From: Acinetobacter brisouioides
GTDB taxonomy: Bacteria > Pseudomonadota > Gammaproteobacteria > Pseudomonadales > Moraxellaceae
Reading direction: 5' to 3'
DNA: 64,000 bases
Assembly (NCBI RefSeq): GCF_004331075.1
Contig: NZ_SJNX01000003.1
Location: 1-64,000 of the forward strand
The translations under genes and the position numbers were made by a program. Below the pieces are notes generated by a model that worked only from the letters and a program-made list of their open reading frames with translations, searched no databases and had not been told where the DNA came from. This document shows, one piece after another, positions 49,716-58,866 of the stretch. Every line of letters starts with the position of its first letter. Within the stretch, counting starts at the first letter, position 1.

Positions 49716-50336
49716 GTGGCGTTAGATGTTGGAGCAGATTTTGAAAAGCGTTGGCTCAATGCACCACAAGCTGTTCGCCAAACTTATATCAATGATCTGA
49801 CTCGTATTTGTGAATTATTGTCTACCGATGTTCGCTTAGAAGACTGGCTGTCTAACAATAAACAAGCCCAGCTCCAGTCTTATGAGACCATCGAAAATTC
49901 CTACGCTGAGCTCAAGGCACAGCTCCTTGAAGAAGCACGTATTCGCCGTCAACATGCCTTAGAGCAATCTTTGGCAAAAAAACGCGCCCAACAACAGGCG
50001 TATATTGATGACCTACAACTGGATGAACGCCTGCAACATCAGGCACAAACCCAACAATTACAAGCATTGCAACAACAACTAGGTCAGGAAAGTCGAGCAT
50101 ATAGTGAACGTTATACTACGACACCGAAACTACGTTTTGAAGCGACGACAAACAGTGTGATTAGCCCTGAAATTCAACATGCGCTGGATAACTTAAAAGT
50201 TCGCTTAGAACTTGAAGCTGAAAGTTTAATTGAGCAGATTCAACACAGTGTCACCAGCTTAAATCAGAAAATTCAGCAAGCAGCAGACGAAGAAATCCGC
50301 TACTTGCTAGAACAGCATCCCTCTTCAGATGCTTAA
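49716..50336 (+). CDS. Coiled-coil protein of unknown function
   Basis: I do not recognise the family. The 206-residue product starts with GTG five bases after AAGGAGT. It is almost wholly helical, with a Gln/Glu/Ala-rich coiled coil at about 50-135 and another at about 155-200, and has no signal peptide or membrane helix, so it is probably cytoplasmic. It follows holC by 34 bases in the pepA operon, and a terminator overlaps its stop codon. The context hints at a link with DNA replication or the clamp loader, but nothing in the sequence shows it. Confidence 0.75.
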   Translation: MALDVGADFEKRWLNAPQAVRQTYINDLTRICELLSTDVRLEDWLSNNKQAQLQSYETIENSYAELKAQLLEEARIRRQHALEQSLAKKRAQQQAYIDDLQLDERLQHQAQTQQLQALQQQLGQESRAYSERYTTTPKLRFEATTNSVISPEIQHALDNLKVRLELEAESLIEQIQHSVTSLNQKIQQAADEEIRYLLEQHPSSDA

Positions 50337-50368
50337 AAAAATCTCGGCACATGCCGAGATTTTTTTTA
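50335..50368 (+). terminator. Shared terminator, pepA operon and ribE
   Basis: ATCTCGGC pairs with GCCGAGAT around a 4-base loop and is flanked by A- and T-runs. It separates two convergent operons. Confidence 0.92.
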
Positions 50369-51025
50369 TTTTAGAAAGCCATTTTCCGCCAGAAATGACA
50401 TGCTAATACTGGACTGCGGATTTTGCTCTGCAGCTTTATCCCCCAGCAGCAACCGTTCGATATAACGTGCCAGCACATCCACTTCGAGATTGACTTTTGA
50501 ACCCTGCTTCCACGTGCCAATATTAGTGCGTTCTGCAGTATGTGGAATCAAGTTTAAGCTCAAAATATTACCACGCAAATGATTGATGGTTAAGCTAATA
50601 CCATCGACAGTGACCGAGCCTTTCTCTGCCAGATATTTCGCCAGCTCAACGGGTGCCGTCACTTCAAAATAAAGCGAGCGGGCATCTTCACGGACTAAAG
50701 TAATTTCGCCAATACCATCGACATGCCCACTCACAATATGTCCACCAAAGCGTGTGGTTGGCAACATGGCTTTTTCAACATTGACAGGGTGTCCGACCTG
50801 CCAAGTACCGAGCGTTGTACGGTTTAAACTTTCCCGTGACACATCTGCAGCATACCAGTTGTCACCCCATTCGATGACAGTCAGGCAAATGCCATTGGTG
50901 GCAATCGAATCGCCCAAATGCACATCTGACATATCCAAATCAGTTTGAATTCGCAACCGTACATCACCACCCACATTTTGCAGGCTGGACACTTTACCTA
51001 GGCTTTCAATAATTCCTGTAAACAT
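50366..51025 (-). CDS. ribE: Riboflavin synthase alpha subunit
   Basis: The enzyme makes riboflavin from two molecules of 6,7-dimethyl-8-ribityllumazine. The 219-residue protein has the two tandem lumazine-binding repeats: MFTGIIESLGKV at the start with GDSIATNGICLTV near 38-50, and a second copy near 97-190 with GSVTVDGISLTIN near 135. The numbers of residues and motifs are normal. It is the last gene of nrdR-ribD-methyltransferase-ribE and follows the methyltransferase by 21 bases. It is named ribC in some bacteria. Confidence 0.95.
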   Translation of the reverse strand: MFTGIIESLGKVSSLQNVGGDVRLRIQTDLDMSDVHLGDSIATNGICLTVIEWGDNWYAADVSRESLNRTTLGTWQVGHPVNVEKAMLPTTRFGGHIVSGHVDGIGEITLVREDARSLYFEVTAPVELAKYLAEKGSVTVDGISLTINHLRGNILSLNLIPHTAERTNIGTWKQGSKVNLEVDVLARYIERLLLGDKAAEQNPQSSISMSFLAENGFLK

Positions 51026-51046
51026 AGTCTGTTCTCTTTATTTTAT

Positions 51047-52339
51047 TTACCACAAGGCGAGCTGGGTACTCGTACCAAAGGTATCTACTCCACCCAATTC
51101 AGCACAATGATAAAGTTGTCCCAATAACTGACGCAATGGCGGTCCAGGTTTGGCATGCGTATCGGTAATCACGATAAATTCCAGTACACGTGCGCGCTCG
51201 GACTGACGCTGCTTGCTCACGCGGTAACGTGGCACATCTTGTGTTAATAAGGTCACTCGCCCACGTTCCAAGTTCGCTTTGAGCAAATCTTTGGCGGCAA
51301 TATTGCCATCGGTTGAGTAACTGGTCAGGATATAACGCGCATTAATCGTCGAAAGCAAAGTTTCATAGGCATCTTTGGCATGTTTCGATGAATTATAAGG
51401 GCTTGGTCGCTCTTTACGCCATGCACGGTCAATCCCGCTTTTAAAGCCTTTGGTGTCTGGCGAAGGTAAATCTGCCTGATCCCACAAGGTAAGTGAATTC
51501 AACACATGATAGTTACTACTATACGCATGCTGATTGTAGGGTGGATCCAAATAGGCAACATCAACCTCAAAACCGCTCATTTGGTTTGCTAAATGCTGAG
51601 CATCCACACACCACATTTCTGCCATTGGGTTTTTAACATCACCAATTTCGCAAAAGCGGCTTGGCGTTAACCACAGTAATGATTCGATACGTTCCAGCGC
51701 AGTCTGGGTTTTTCCGCCCCAACCGTGATGAAAACTTTTGAATACACCACTGGTATTACTAACAAAACTGGCAGAATAAAGTAGCGGTGCGAGCAAAGCA
51801 CTCATTTCAATATCATCAATCGCACCTTCTGCCTGCCATGTTGCAATTTGCTGGCGAATAGCATCAATACGCATACCATTACGGCGTTTGAAAAACAAGC
51901 GATCACGCGCAGGGTCGTATTCTTCATCCTTTCGTGGGCAAAGATTATGCGTGACCCAGCCTTTTGCCAGCGGCAAGCGGTTAAGATAATCAATAGCTTT
52001 TTGATAGCCACCCAGCTCTTTAAATTTCGGTGCATCAATACAGGACAGCACAGCATGATTTAAAGCATGGCTATAGGGTTCCCAGTCATTGGCAATGACT
52101 CGATAACCATTTTGCCGTGCGAGGCGCGATACCACACCACTGCCTGCAAAAAAGTCAGCAAAAATAGGGGCACGCTTCCCTTTATGATTGAGTGTTCCTG
52201 TTTCTTCCAGCGCTTCTAAAATCAGATGCAGCAGTCGACGCTTATTGCCCAAATATGGCACTAGCTGATGAAATAAATATTCATCAGTGGTGCGGGCAGC
52301 ATGACGGCGTTTATGATAAAGCGTTGTTTCTGAACTCAT
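51047..52339 (-). CDS. Orphan DNA adenine-N6 methyltransferase (AamA-like)
   Basis: The 430-residue protein has the alpha-group (D12, Dam-like) amino-methyltransferase order: motif X PYLGNKRRL near 28-36, motif I ADFFAGSGVVSRL near 62-74 for SAM binding, a long central region for target recognition, and the catalytic motif IV YLDPPYNQ near 261-268. No restriction endonuclease gene is adjacent, so it is an orphan. The ATG after AAGAG is chosen; a GTG two codons upstream overlaps the ribD stop. The place between ribD and ribE matches A. baumannii A1S_0222, reported as the adenine methyltransferase AamA, which from memory targets GAATTC and affects surface motility. Identity with AamA is inferred from synteny and motifs. 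Confidence 0.82.
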   Translation of the reverse strand: MSSETTLYHKRRHAARTTDEYLFHQLVPYLGNKRRLLHLILEALEETGTLNHKGKRAPIFADFFAGSGVVSRLARQNGYRVIANDWEPYSHALNHAVLSCIDAPKFKELGGYQKAIDYLNRLPLAKGWVTHNLCPRKDEEYDPARDRLFFKRRNGMRIDAIRQQIATWQAEGAIDDIEMSALLAPLLYSASFVSNTSGVFKSFHHGWGGKTQTALERIESLLWLTPSRFCEIGDVKNPMAEMWCVDAQHLANQMSGFEVDVAYLDPPYNQHAYSSNYHVLNSLTLWDQADLPSPDTKGFKSGIDRAWRKERPSPYNSSKHAKDAYETLLSTINARYILTSYSTDGNIAAKDLLKANLERGRVTLLTQDVPRYRVSKQRQSERARVLEFIVITDTHAKPGPPLRQLLGQLYHCAELGGVDTFGTSTQLALW

Positions 52340-52341
52340 AA

Positions 52342-53421
52342 TCACTCTTGCAATGGCGTTAAGTTAAGGCGAATATCGTCCCCAACTTGGGCAATTTCTT
52401 GAATATGCAAACGGTATTGCTGGTTAAGACTTTGCAAATCGACTTGAAACATGGCACGTGCCGAATGTCCCAATAAGGTTGGCGCAATATAATGAATATA
52501 TTCATCAACCAAGTGCTGTTGAATAAATGCTGAAGCCAAGGTCGCTCCTGCTTCAACCAATACATCATAAATCTGATGATCACGTAGCAATTGCTTCAGC
52601 AATTGATCTAAAGGCTGTACTTCAATTTGTACCACCCCTAAATTCGCTAGTTCTTGGCGAAAGGGTCCCATCACGATCAGGGTTTCAGGTTGTTGTAAGA
52701 TCTTGGCAGTCAGTGGCAAACGCCCCTGACGATCCAGCACCACACGTTTTGGCTGAACCACGCTACTCAAATCGACATTGGCCAACTCACGTACATTAAG
52801 CTGGCAATCATCGGCTAGAACCGTTCCAATTCCCGTAATCACAGCACCTGAAATGGCACGCCAGTGCTGTACATCTTGGCGTGCTGCTGCACCTGTAATC
52901 CATTTTGACTCACCCGATGCCATTGCAGTTCGACCATCGAGGCTTGCTGCGACTTTCAGGCGGACATACGGCATTTGAGTTGCCATCGCTTTTAAAAAGC
53001 CTTTGTTCAATGCGGCTGCTTCAACGTCACAAATGCCTGACTCAACCTCAATACCTGCGGCTTTTAAAATCTCAATGCCTTTACCTGCCACAAGTGGATT
53101 TGGGTCTAAACAGGCAATCACGACTCTTTTAACTTGAGCTTTGACCAATGCTTCAGCGCAAGGCGGTGTCCGACCATAGTGTGCACATGGTTCAAGCGTG
53201 ACATAAGCGGTTGCACCTTGTGCCTGTTCAGCTGCCTGACGTAAAGCAAATACCTCGGCATGAGGCTGCCCTGCACGCGGATGAAAACCCTGACCAATCA
53301 CCTGCTCATCTTTAACAATTACACAGCCCACATTCGGGTTTGGCTTGGTACTGTAGCAACCTTGCTTAGCAAGCCCAATTGCCTGCTGCATATAGCGTTC
53401 ATCGAGAGAGTAATTAGACAT
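52342..53421 (-). CDS. ribD: Bifunctional riboflavin deaminase/reductase
   Basis: RibD deaminates and then reduces the pyrimidine intermediate of riboflavin synthesis. The 359-residue protein has an N-terminal zinc deaminase domain with HAEVFAL near 50-56 and PCAHYGRTPPC near 77-87, and a C-terminal reductase domain with KVAASLDGRTA near 150 and SKWITG near 170. It lies 6 bases after nrdR and overlaps the methyltransferase gene at its stop codon. Confidence 0.95.
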   Translation of the reverse strand: MSNYSLDERYMQQAIGLAKQGCYSTKPNPNVGCVIVKDEQVIGQGFHPRAGQPHAEVFALRQAAEQAQGATAYVTLEPCAHYGRTPPCAEALVKAQVKRVVIACLDPNPLVAGKGIEILKAAGIEVESGICDVEAAALNKGFLKAMATQMPYVRLKVAASLDGRTAMASGESKWITGAAARQDVQHWRAISGAVITGIGTVLADDCQLNVRELANVDLSSVVQPKRVVLDRQGRLPLTAKILQQPETLIVMGPFRQELANLGVVQIEVQPLDQLLKQLLRDHQIYDVLVEAGATLASAFIQQHLVDEYIHYIAPTLLGHSARAMFQVDLQSLNQQYRLHIQEIAQVGDDIRLNLTPLQE

Positions 53422-53427
53422 AATGCG

Positions 53428-53886
53428 TTAGTGTTCTCGTTGTTGCATAAGTTCAATATGTTGGCGAAAAGCTTCTACATCTTGGAAATCTTGATAAACT
53501 GAAGCAAAACGGACATACGCCACGTGGTCTAAACCAAACAAAGCCTGCATGACAATTTCACCAATGGTACGTGAACTGACATCACGCTCACCTAAACGGC
53601 GGATTTTAATTTGAATATCACTGAGTACTGTTTCGATTTGTTCTTGTGTTACTGGGCGTTTCTGTAAAGCATGCATCAATGAGCGGCGTAATTTAGCTTC
53701 ATCAAACGGTTCATTTTTACCATTTGATTTAATCACACGTGGCATGACCACTTCATAACTTTCAAATGTCGTAAAACGCTCGCCACAACTTGGACATTCA
53801 CGACGACGACGAATCTGACTTCCTTCCGCAGCTAAACGTGAGTCAATCACTTTGCTATCGGCAACATTACAAAACGGACAATGCAT
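53428..53886 (-). CDS. nrdR: Transcriptional repressor NrdR
   Basis: NrdR represses ribonucleotide reductase genes according to the ATP/dATP level. The start is set at [17 protein letters not shown] (152 residues), the family's normal N-terminus. The zinc ribbon has Cys3, Cys6, Cys31 and Cys34 (CPFC and CPSC), and an ATP-cone domain follows at about 48-138 with [20 protein letters not shown]. It is the first gene of the nrdR-rib operon, a conserved neighbour of ribD. Confidence 0.96.
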   Translation of the reverse strand: MHCPFCNVADSKVIDSRLAAEGSQIRRRRECPSCGERFTTFESYEVVMPRVIKSNGKNEPFDEAKLRRSLMHALQKRPVTQEQIETVLSDIQIKIRRLGERDVSSRTIGEIVMQALFGLDHVAYVRFASVYQDFQDVEAFRQHIELMQQREH

Positions 53887-53962
53887 TACACAATGAATCA
53901 AGCAAAACGGTAATTCTAGTGTATCAAAAATCTTCCAGATACTAAATGTTGTGTTTGAAATA

Positions 53963-53992
53963 AAAAACAGCCCCGATTGGAGCTGTTTTTTT
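53963..53992 (-). terminator. amtB terminator
   Basis: AAAAACAGC pairs with GCTGTTTTT around CCCGATTGGA, 18 bases past the amtB stop. The A-run on one side and T-run on the other allow use in both directions. Confidence 0.85.
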
Positions 53993-54009
53993 GATCTAAA
54001 ACCGTAAGG

Positions 54010-55410
54010 TTATTCGATACGTTCACCATGCTGGCTGAGGTCAAGACCCATACGTTCGTCATCATTACTCGCACGTAGGCCAATCACCATATCAATCACT
54101 TTCAAGATCACGAAAGTCAAGATTCCACTGTAGGCAATTGTTGCAAGGACACCTTCAACTTGTACCCAAACTTGGTGTGCAATATCTGTTGGCGCTTTAG
54201 TCCCCATAATAAACGAGCTGGCGAAGACACCTGTCAAGATTGCACCCACAATACCGCCCACTGCGTGTAGACCGAAGGCATCAAGTGAATCGTCGACTTT
54301 AAGTAAGCGTTTAAGACCTGTTGTTCCCCAGAAGCATACCACGCCTCCGATCAAGCCCATGATTAAAGCACCACTTACAGTCACATAACCCGCTGCAGGT
54401 GTGATCACAACAAGACCTGCAACCGCACCAGAGGCTACGCCCAACACAGAACCTTTACCACGAATCATTTTTTCAACAAACAACCAAGAAATGGCTGCTG
54501 CTGCTGCGGCAACTTGTGTAGTCAGTACAGCATAACCTGCAGCACCGTTTGCACCCAAAGCTGAACCGCCATTGAAACCAAACCAGCCTACCCATAACAT
54601 GCTTGCGCCAATAACCGTCAAAACAAGGTTATGTGGTGCCATAGACTCTTTGCCAAGACCAATACGTTTACCCAAGAGGTATGCAGCAACCAGACCTGCC
54701 ACACCTGAGTTAATATGCACCACTGTACCACCAGCAAAGTCAAGCGCACCATCTGTGCCTAACCAACCGCCACCCCAAACCCAGTGAGTAATTGGTGCAT
54801 AAACTGCAATCACCCAAATGGTAATAAATGCCACAAACGCACCAAACTTCATACGTTCAGCAACAGAACCACTAATAATCGCGACAGTAATAATTGCAAA
54901 AGTCATTTGGAAGATGACGAAAAGAATTTCAGGAATTGTTCCCTGTAAAGTATCAGTGGTAATACCAGCTAGCATGGTTTTACTAAAACCACCAATGAAA
55001 GCATTGCCTGTATCAAATGCTAGGGTGTAACCAATCGCCACCCAGACAATACTTACAATCACGACTGCTATAAAGCTGTGTGCCATGGTTCCCAATACGT
55101 TCTTTTTACGAACCATACCGCCATAAAATAAAGCCAATCCTGGAATGGTCATCAGGAGAACTAAAGCGGTAGAAATAAGAATCCATGCAGTGTCACCAGT
55201 ATCCAATTTTGGTTTGGCTGCTGGCGCAGGCGTAGTTGCTGCGGGTGCTAATGCAGGTGTTGCTGTAGCGGCAGATGCTGCCGTGGTTGCTGCGTCCGAT
55301 GCAGCAACTGCTGTTGGTTTAGGTGTAGAAGACGTTGCTTCTTCTGCCCAAGCAGCAGAACCACCGAGTAATGCGCCAGATAAACCAAGCGCCATGATTA
55401 TTTTTTTCAT
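54010..55410 (-). CDS. amtB: Ammonium transporter AmtB with low-complexity N-terminal linker
   Basis: AmtB conducts ammonium across the inner membrane and is gated by GlnK. The 466-residue protein has a signal peptide (about 1-22, ending AWA), an Ala/Thr/Pro-rich periplasmic stretch (about 23-68) and then eleven membrane helices starting at TAWILISTALVLLMTIPGLALFY. Conserved pore features are GGMVRKKN near 97 and the twin histidines in THWVWGGGWL near 210 and FGLHAVGG near 376. The linker is unusual: E. coli AmtB has none. It follows glnK by 61 bases in one operon. Confidence 0.95.
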   Translation of the reverse strand: MKKIIMALGLSGALLGGSAAWAEEATSSTPKPTAVAASDAATTAASAATATPALAPAATTPAPAAKPKLDTGDTAWILISTALVLLMTIPGLALFYGGMVRKKNVLGTMAHSFIAVVIVSIVWVAIGYTLAFDTGNAFIGGFSKTMLAGITTDTLQGTIPEILFVIFQMTFAIITVAIISGSVAERMKFGAFVAFITIWVIAVYAPITHWVWGGGWLGTDGALDFAGGTVVHINSGVAGLVAAYLLGKRIGLGKESMAPHNLVLTVIGASMLWVGWFGFNGGSALGANGAAGYAVLTTQVAAAAAAISWLFVEKMIRGKGSVLGVASGAVAGLVVITPAAGYVTVSGALIMGLIGGVVCFWGTTGLKRLLKVDDSLDAFGLHAVGGIVGAILTGVFASSFIMGTKAPTDIAHQVWVQVEGVLATIAYSGILTFVILKVIDMVIGLRASNDDERMGLDLSQHGERIE

Positions 55411-55471
55411 GTGTATCCCCCAACCTTAATCTTTTGCGAGCTAAACTCTACTGAGCAAACTTCGTGCCAAA

Positions 55472-55834
<363 letters not shown>

Positions 55835-55852
55835 TCAGCTGTAAGGTTTTAT

Positions 55853-55869
55853 GTTCAATTTTCATGCCA
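55853..55869 (-). promoter_or_regulatory. Sigma-54-like promoter of glnK-amtB
   Basis: The minus strand reads TGGCATGAAAATTGAAC, against the consensus TGGCAYR-n4-TTGCW. The -24 box is perfect; the -12 box has GA instead of GC. The predicted start is about 30 bases before the glnK ATG. I found no clear NtrC site upstream. Confidence 0.5.
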
Positions 55870-56054
55870 ATATCTCTGCGGTTAGGGGAATACAGAAATA
55901 TCTGACACGAATCCACTTTATACCCTATTTTAACGCTTTACGTGCATAGATCAGAAAAAAAAGAAGTTTTTTTTCAATTTATGATGCTCTAAACACATCA
56001 TGCTAGAATGTTGCAGATTTTTAACATTTTCTGCACATTTATGAGGATCTTATA

Positions 56055-56282
56055 ATGATTGAAATCTTATTAGAGGCGATATTAGAGCAAATTGATCAAC
56101 CAAAAAAAGACTTAGAGCACAATTTAAGGGCGCTCCTCAATGAAGCTGTAAGTCGTATGGATTTGGTCTCTCAGGATAAAATTCAACGCCAAAAAAATGC
56201 GCTATTTATTGCAAATCAACGCCTAGCAATTTTAGATGAAAAAATTAAACAACTTGAAAATAGCTTACAAGCACAAAAATAA
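56055..56282 (+). CDS. ubiK: Ubiquinone biosynthesis accessory factor UbiK (BMFP)
   Basis: UbiK (YqiC) is a small, membrane-associated coiled-coil protein that helps assemble the aerobic ubiquinone-synthesis complex. The 75-residue product has an N-terminal amphipathic segment with DLEHNLRALLNEAVSRMDLVS near 18-38 and a C-terminal coiled coil (about 40-74) ending IKQLENSLQAQK, as in the family. It is followed 68 bases later by comM on the same strand and is divergent from glnK. Confidence 0.88.
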   Translation: MIEILLEAILEQIDQPKKDLEHNLRALLNEAVSRMDLVSQDKIQRQKNALFIANQRLAILDEKIKQLENSLQAQK

Positions 56283-56350
56283 GCACCATGATTGTGCAAA
56301 AAAATAGAAATTCGACTAAATAATAAGCACCAAAACGGAACTAAAATAAC

Positions 56351-57841
56351 ATGTCTTTTGCTAAAATTTATACACGGGGAGTATTGGGACTCCATGCTCC
56401 CCTCATTGAAGTTGAAGTCCATGTCAGTCAAGGGTTACCTTCTTTAACGATTGTTGGCTTAGCCGAAGCTGCGGTACGTGAAAGTAAAGATCGAGTTCGT
56501 TCAGCAATCATTAATAGTGGTTTTCAGTTTCCAACTAAACGTCTCACGATCAATTTAGCCCCTGCAGATTTACCCAAAGATGGTTCACGGCTTGATTTGC
56601 CAATTGCCTTGGGAATTTTAATTGCTTCTGGACAAATTCCTGACCAGAAAATTGCAGACTACGAACTGATCGGTGAACTGGCACTAGATGGGCAATTACG
56701 CGCTGTTTCGAGTACGCTAAGTATTGCGTTGGCTTGCCAGAAAGCCCAGCATAAACTGTTATTGCCAACAGACAATGCCAATGAAGCTGCCCAGTTACAA
56801 CAGCTTGATGTATATGCAGCCAGTTCACTTGAGCAAGTTTGCCAACATTTTTTAGGGCAGCAACCCATTCAAGTTACGCATCCCTCGCAAAACATCGCAG
56901 CCTCACAGCAGTTACTGGATCTGGCAGATATCAAAGGTCAGCTTCGGCCACGTCGTGCCTTAGAAATTGCGGCTGCTGGTGGACATTCTATTTTATTTCG
57001 TGGCCCGCCTGGCACAGGTAAAACCTTACTGGCATCACGGTTACCGAGTATTCTGCCTACATTAACTCAGGAAGATAGCCTCACCGTTGCCAGTATTTAT
57101 TCGGTTGCCAATCAACCTTATCAATTTGGACAACGCCCCTTTCGTGCGCCACACCATACCGCGTCAGCAATTGCTCTGGTTGGCGGAGGCTCACAGCCGA
57201 AACCAGGTGAAATTACGCTTGCCCATTTAGGGGTATTATTTTTAGATGAACTTCCAGAATTTGATCGTAAGGTTTTAGAAGTTCTGCGCCAACCCTTAGA
57301 AAGTCAGGAAATTGTGATTTCACGAGCGGCTCGGCAGATGACTTTCCCAGCGCAGTTTCAACTGGTTGCAGCCATGAATCCCTGCCCTTGTGGTTATGCT
57401 TTTAATCAGGACAGTCGTTGCCAATGTTCTGCTGAAGCGATTAAACGCTATCAGAACCGAATTTCAGGGCCATTGCTCGACCGTATTGATTTACATATTG
57501 ATGTACCGCCACTCTCAGCGCAAGATCTGCAAACCCAGCGCCCAAGTGAAACTTCTACAACAGTTCGCGCTCGGGTTCTGGCAGCTTATCAATTTCAGCT
57601 CTCCCGCCAAGGGTTTAGTAATCAGCAGTTATCCCCTCAGCAACTTGAACAATATGCTGTCCTGTCTAGTGACTCTCAAAAAATGCTGGCGCTCGCACAA
57701 CAACGTCTCAATCTTTCTGCTCGAGCCTATCATCGAGTATTGCGAGTTGCCCGTAGTATTGCCGATTTGGCAGAAAGTGAGTCAATTTCTACAACTCACC
57801 TTTCTGAAGCATTGTCTTATCGCAGTCCATTTCAAAGCTAA
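56351..57841 (+). CDS. comM: Intact ComM (YifB-family AAA+ protein)
   Basis: ComM is a hexameric helicase that aids branch migration during natural transformation. The 496-residue protein has an N-terminal Lon-like ChlI domain (about 20-140), Walker A GPPGTGKTL near 218-226, Walker B LFLDELPEF near 298-306 and a C-terminal Mg-chelatase-like domain (about 400-490). In A. baumannii this gene is the usual site of AbaR-type resistance islands; here it reads through without interruption. It follows ubiK. Confidence 0.95.
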   Translation: MSFAKIYTRGVLGLHAPLIEVEVHVSQGLPSLTIVGLAEAAVRESKDRVRSAIINSGFQFPTKRLTINLAPADLPKDGSRLDLPIALGILIASGQIPDQKIADYELIGELALDGQLRAVSSTLSIALACQKAQHKLLLPTDNANEAAQLQQLDVYAASSLEQVCQHFLGQQPIQVTHPSQNIAASQQLLDLADIKGQLRPRRALEIAAAGGHSILFRGPPGTGKTLLASRLPSILPTLTQEDSLTVASIYSVANQPYQFGQRPFRAPHHTASAIALVGGGSQPKPGEITLAHLGVLFLDELPEFDRKVLEVLRQPLESQEIVISRAARQMTFPAQFQLVAAMNPCPCGYAFNQDSRCQCSAEAIKRYQNRISGPLLDRIDLHIDVPPLSAQDLQTQRPSETSTTVRARVLAAYQFQLSRQGFSNQQLSPQQLEQYAVLSSDSQKMLALAQQRLNLSARAYHRVLRVARSIADLAESESISTTHLSEALSYRSPFQS

Positions 57842-57852
57842 TTTTGCGACAT

Positions 57853-57883
57853 AAAAAAACCGCATGTTTGACATGCGGTTTTT
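57853..57883 (+). terminator. comM terminator, shared with the TorF-like gene
   Basis: AAACCGCATGT pairs with ACATGCGGTTT around TTG between the convergent comM and porin genes, with A- and T-runs outside. Confidence 0.92.
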
Positions 57884-57901
57884 CGGGTAGACCTGCTATT
57901 T

Positions 57902-58681
57902 TTAGAAGGTTTTAGTCAAACTAAAGACCGCACCTGTATCAGTTTCGCGTTTGACAGCATTTGGCAAACCACTGGTATTGTAATTATTACCAATTGCATC
58001 CAGCTCGGCGGTTAAACCAGATACTGATTTAAAGCTATAGGTGATGCCAGCCTTCCAGTCCGTAAAGTTGTCATGTTTTTTATCACCATAACCAAAGATA
58101 TCTTTATCCGCTTTGGTATAGCCAGCACCCAAGACGCCACCAAAACCTTTGGCGATTGGGAATGAATAGCTGGCATTGACATTCCAAGAGTTACTGCCTG
58201 TATAGCCACCCCAGTCATTGGTGTAGTTCACATTGGTAAATAGACTATCGCCATTGGTAATTAAGCTTGCAAAAGTTAACTTGGCATAAAATTCTGTCCA
58301 GTCCCAATCTTTGCTATGGCTTGGATAGTTATATTCCACAACCCCAACATCGAGCGTCGGCTTAATTTTATTGGACAGCGGTAAAGTTGTGGTAAAGCCA
58401 ATCGATGGGTCAAGCTCTAAATGTGGAACATTCCCACCATCAAAGTCGACATTTGAAGCAAAGGCAGAAACATAAAGCCCACTTGAATGTGCCAAAGTAA
58501 ATGATCCCTGAATCGCTGGGTCATTTAAAGTTTGACTGATACCACGGAAACGGTAGTCTGAAGTCAATGCAACATTGCCACTAAATGTTAAGCCATATTG
58601 TGCCAATGTATTATCTTCCGCAGCCATTGCACCGGTTGATAATGTCGATACAAATAATGCTGTTGTGAGTAATTTCTTCAT
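57902..58681 (-). CDS. TorF-family putative porin
   Basis: This is an outer-membrane beta-barrel protein of the TorF/TIGR02001 type. The start is set at MKKLLTTALFV behind GGGGAG, giving 259 residues with a signal peptide ending AMA (about residue 21). The mature protein has alternating beta strands with the family start LTFSGNVALTSDYRFRGISQ near 32-51 and ends in phenylalanine (LTKTF), the outer-membrane insertion signal. It is convergent with comM and lies near glnK-amtB. A perfect sigma-54 promoter upstream points to nitrogen-starvation control. The substrate is unknown. Confidence 0.85.
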   Translation of the reverse strand: MKKLLTTALFVSTLSTGAMAAEDNTLAQYGLTFSGNVALTSDYRFRGISQTLNDPAIQGSFTLAHSSGLYVSAFASNVDFDGGNVPHLELDPSIGFTTTLPLSNKIKPTLDVGVVEYNYPSHSKDWDWTEFYAKLTFASLITNGDSLFTNVNYTNDWGGYTGSNSWNVNASYSFPIAKGFGGVLGAGYTKADKDIFGYGDKKHDNFTDWKAGITYSFKSVSGLTAELDAIGNNYNTSGLPNAVKRETDTGAVFSLTKTF

Positions 58682-58746
58682 TTTGTGATTTCTCCCCAAA
58701 CCGTGAATTCGATTTTTTGGTTATTTCTTGCAACCCACCTAGTATT

Positions 58747-58762
58747 AGCAATTGTTATGCCA
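58747..58762 (-). promoter_or_regulatory. Perfect sigma-54 promoter of the TorF-like porin
   Basis: The minus strand reads TGGCATAACAATTGCT, an exact fit to TGGCAYR-n4-TTGCW. The start of transcription would fall near 58736, about 55 bases before the porin ATG. Confidence 0.78.
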
Positions 58763-58866
58763 ACTTTCCTGTTGAACAAATGATTATTCGCACCCTATTT
58801 TTTGTAAAATTGCTCACTTTTAGTTCATTTCAGCGATTTTTTTGTATAAAAAAAGTGCAAATACTT

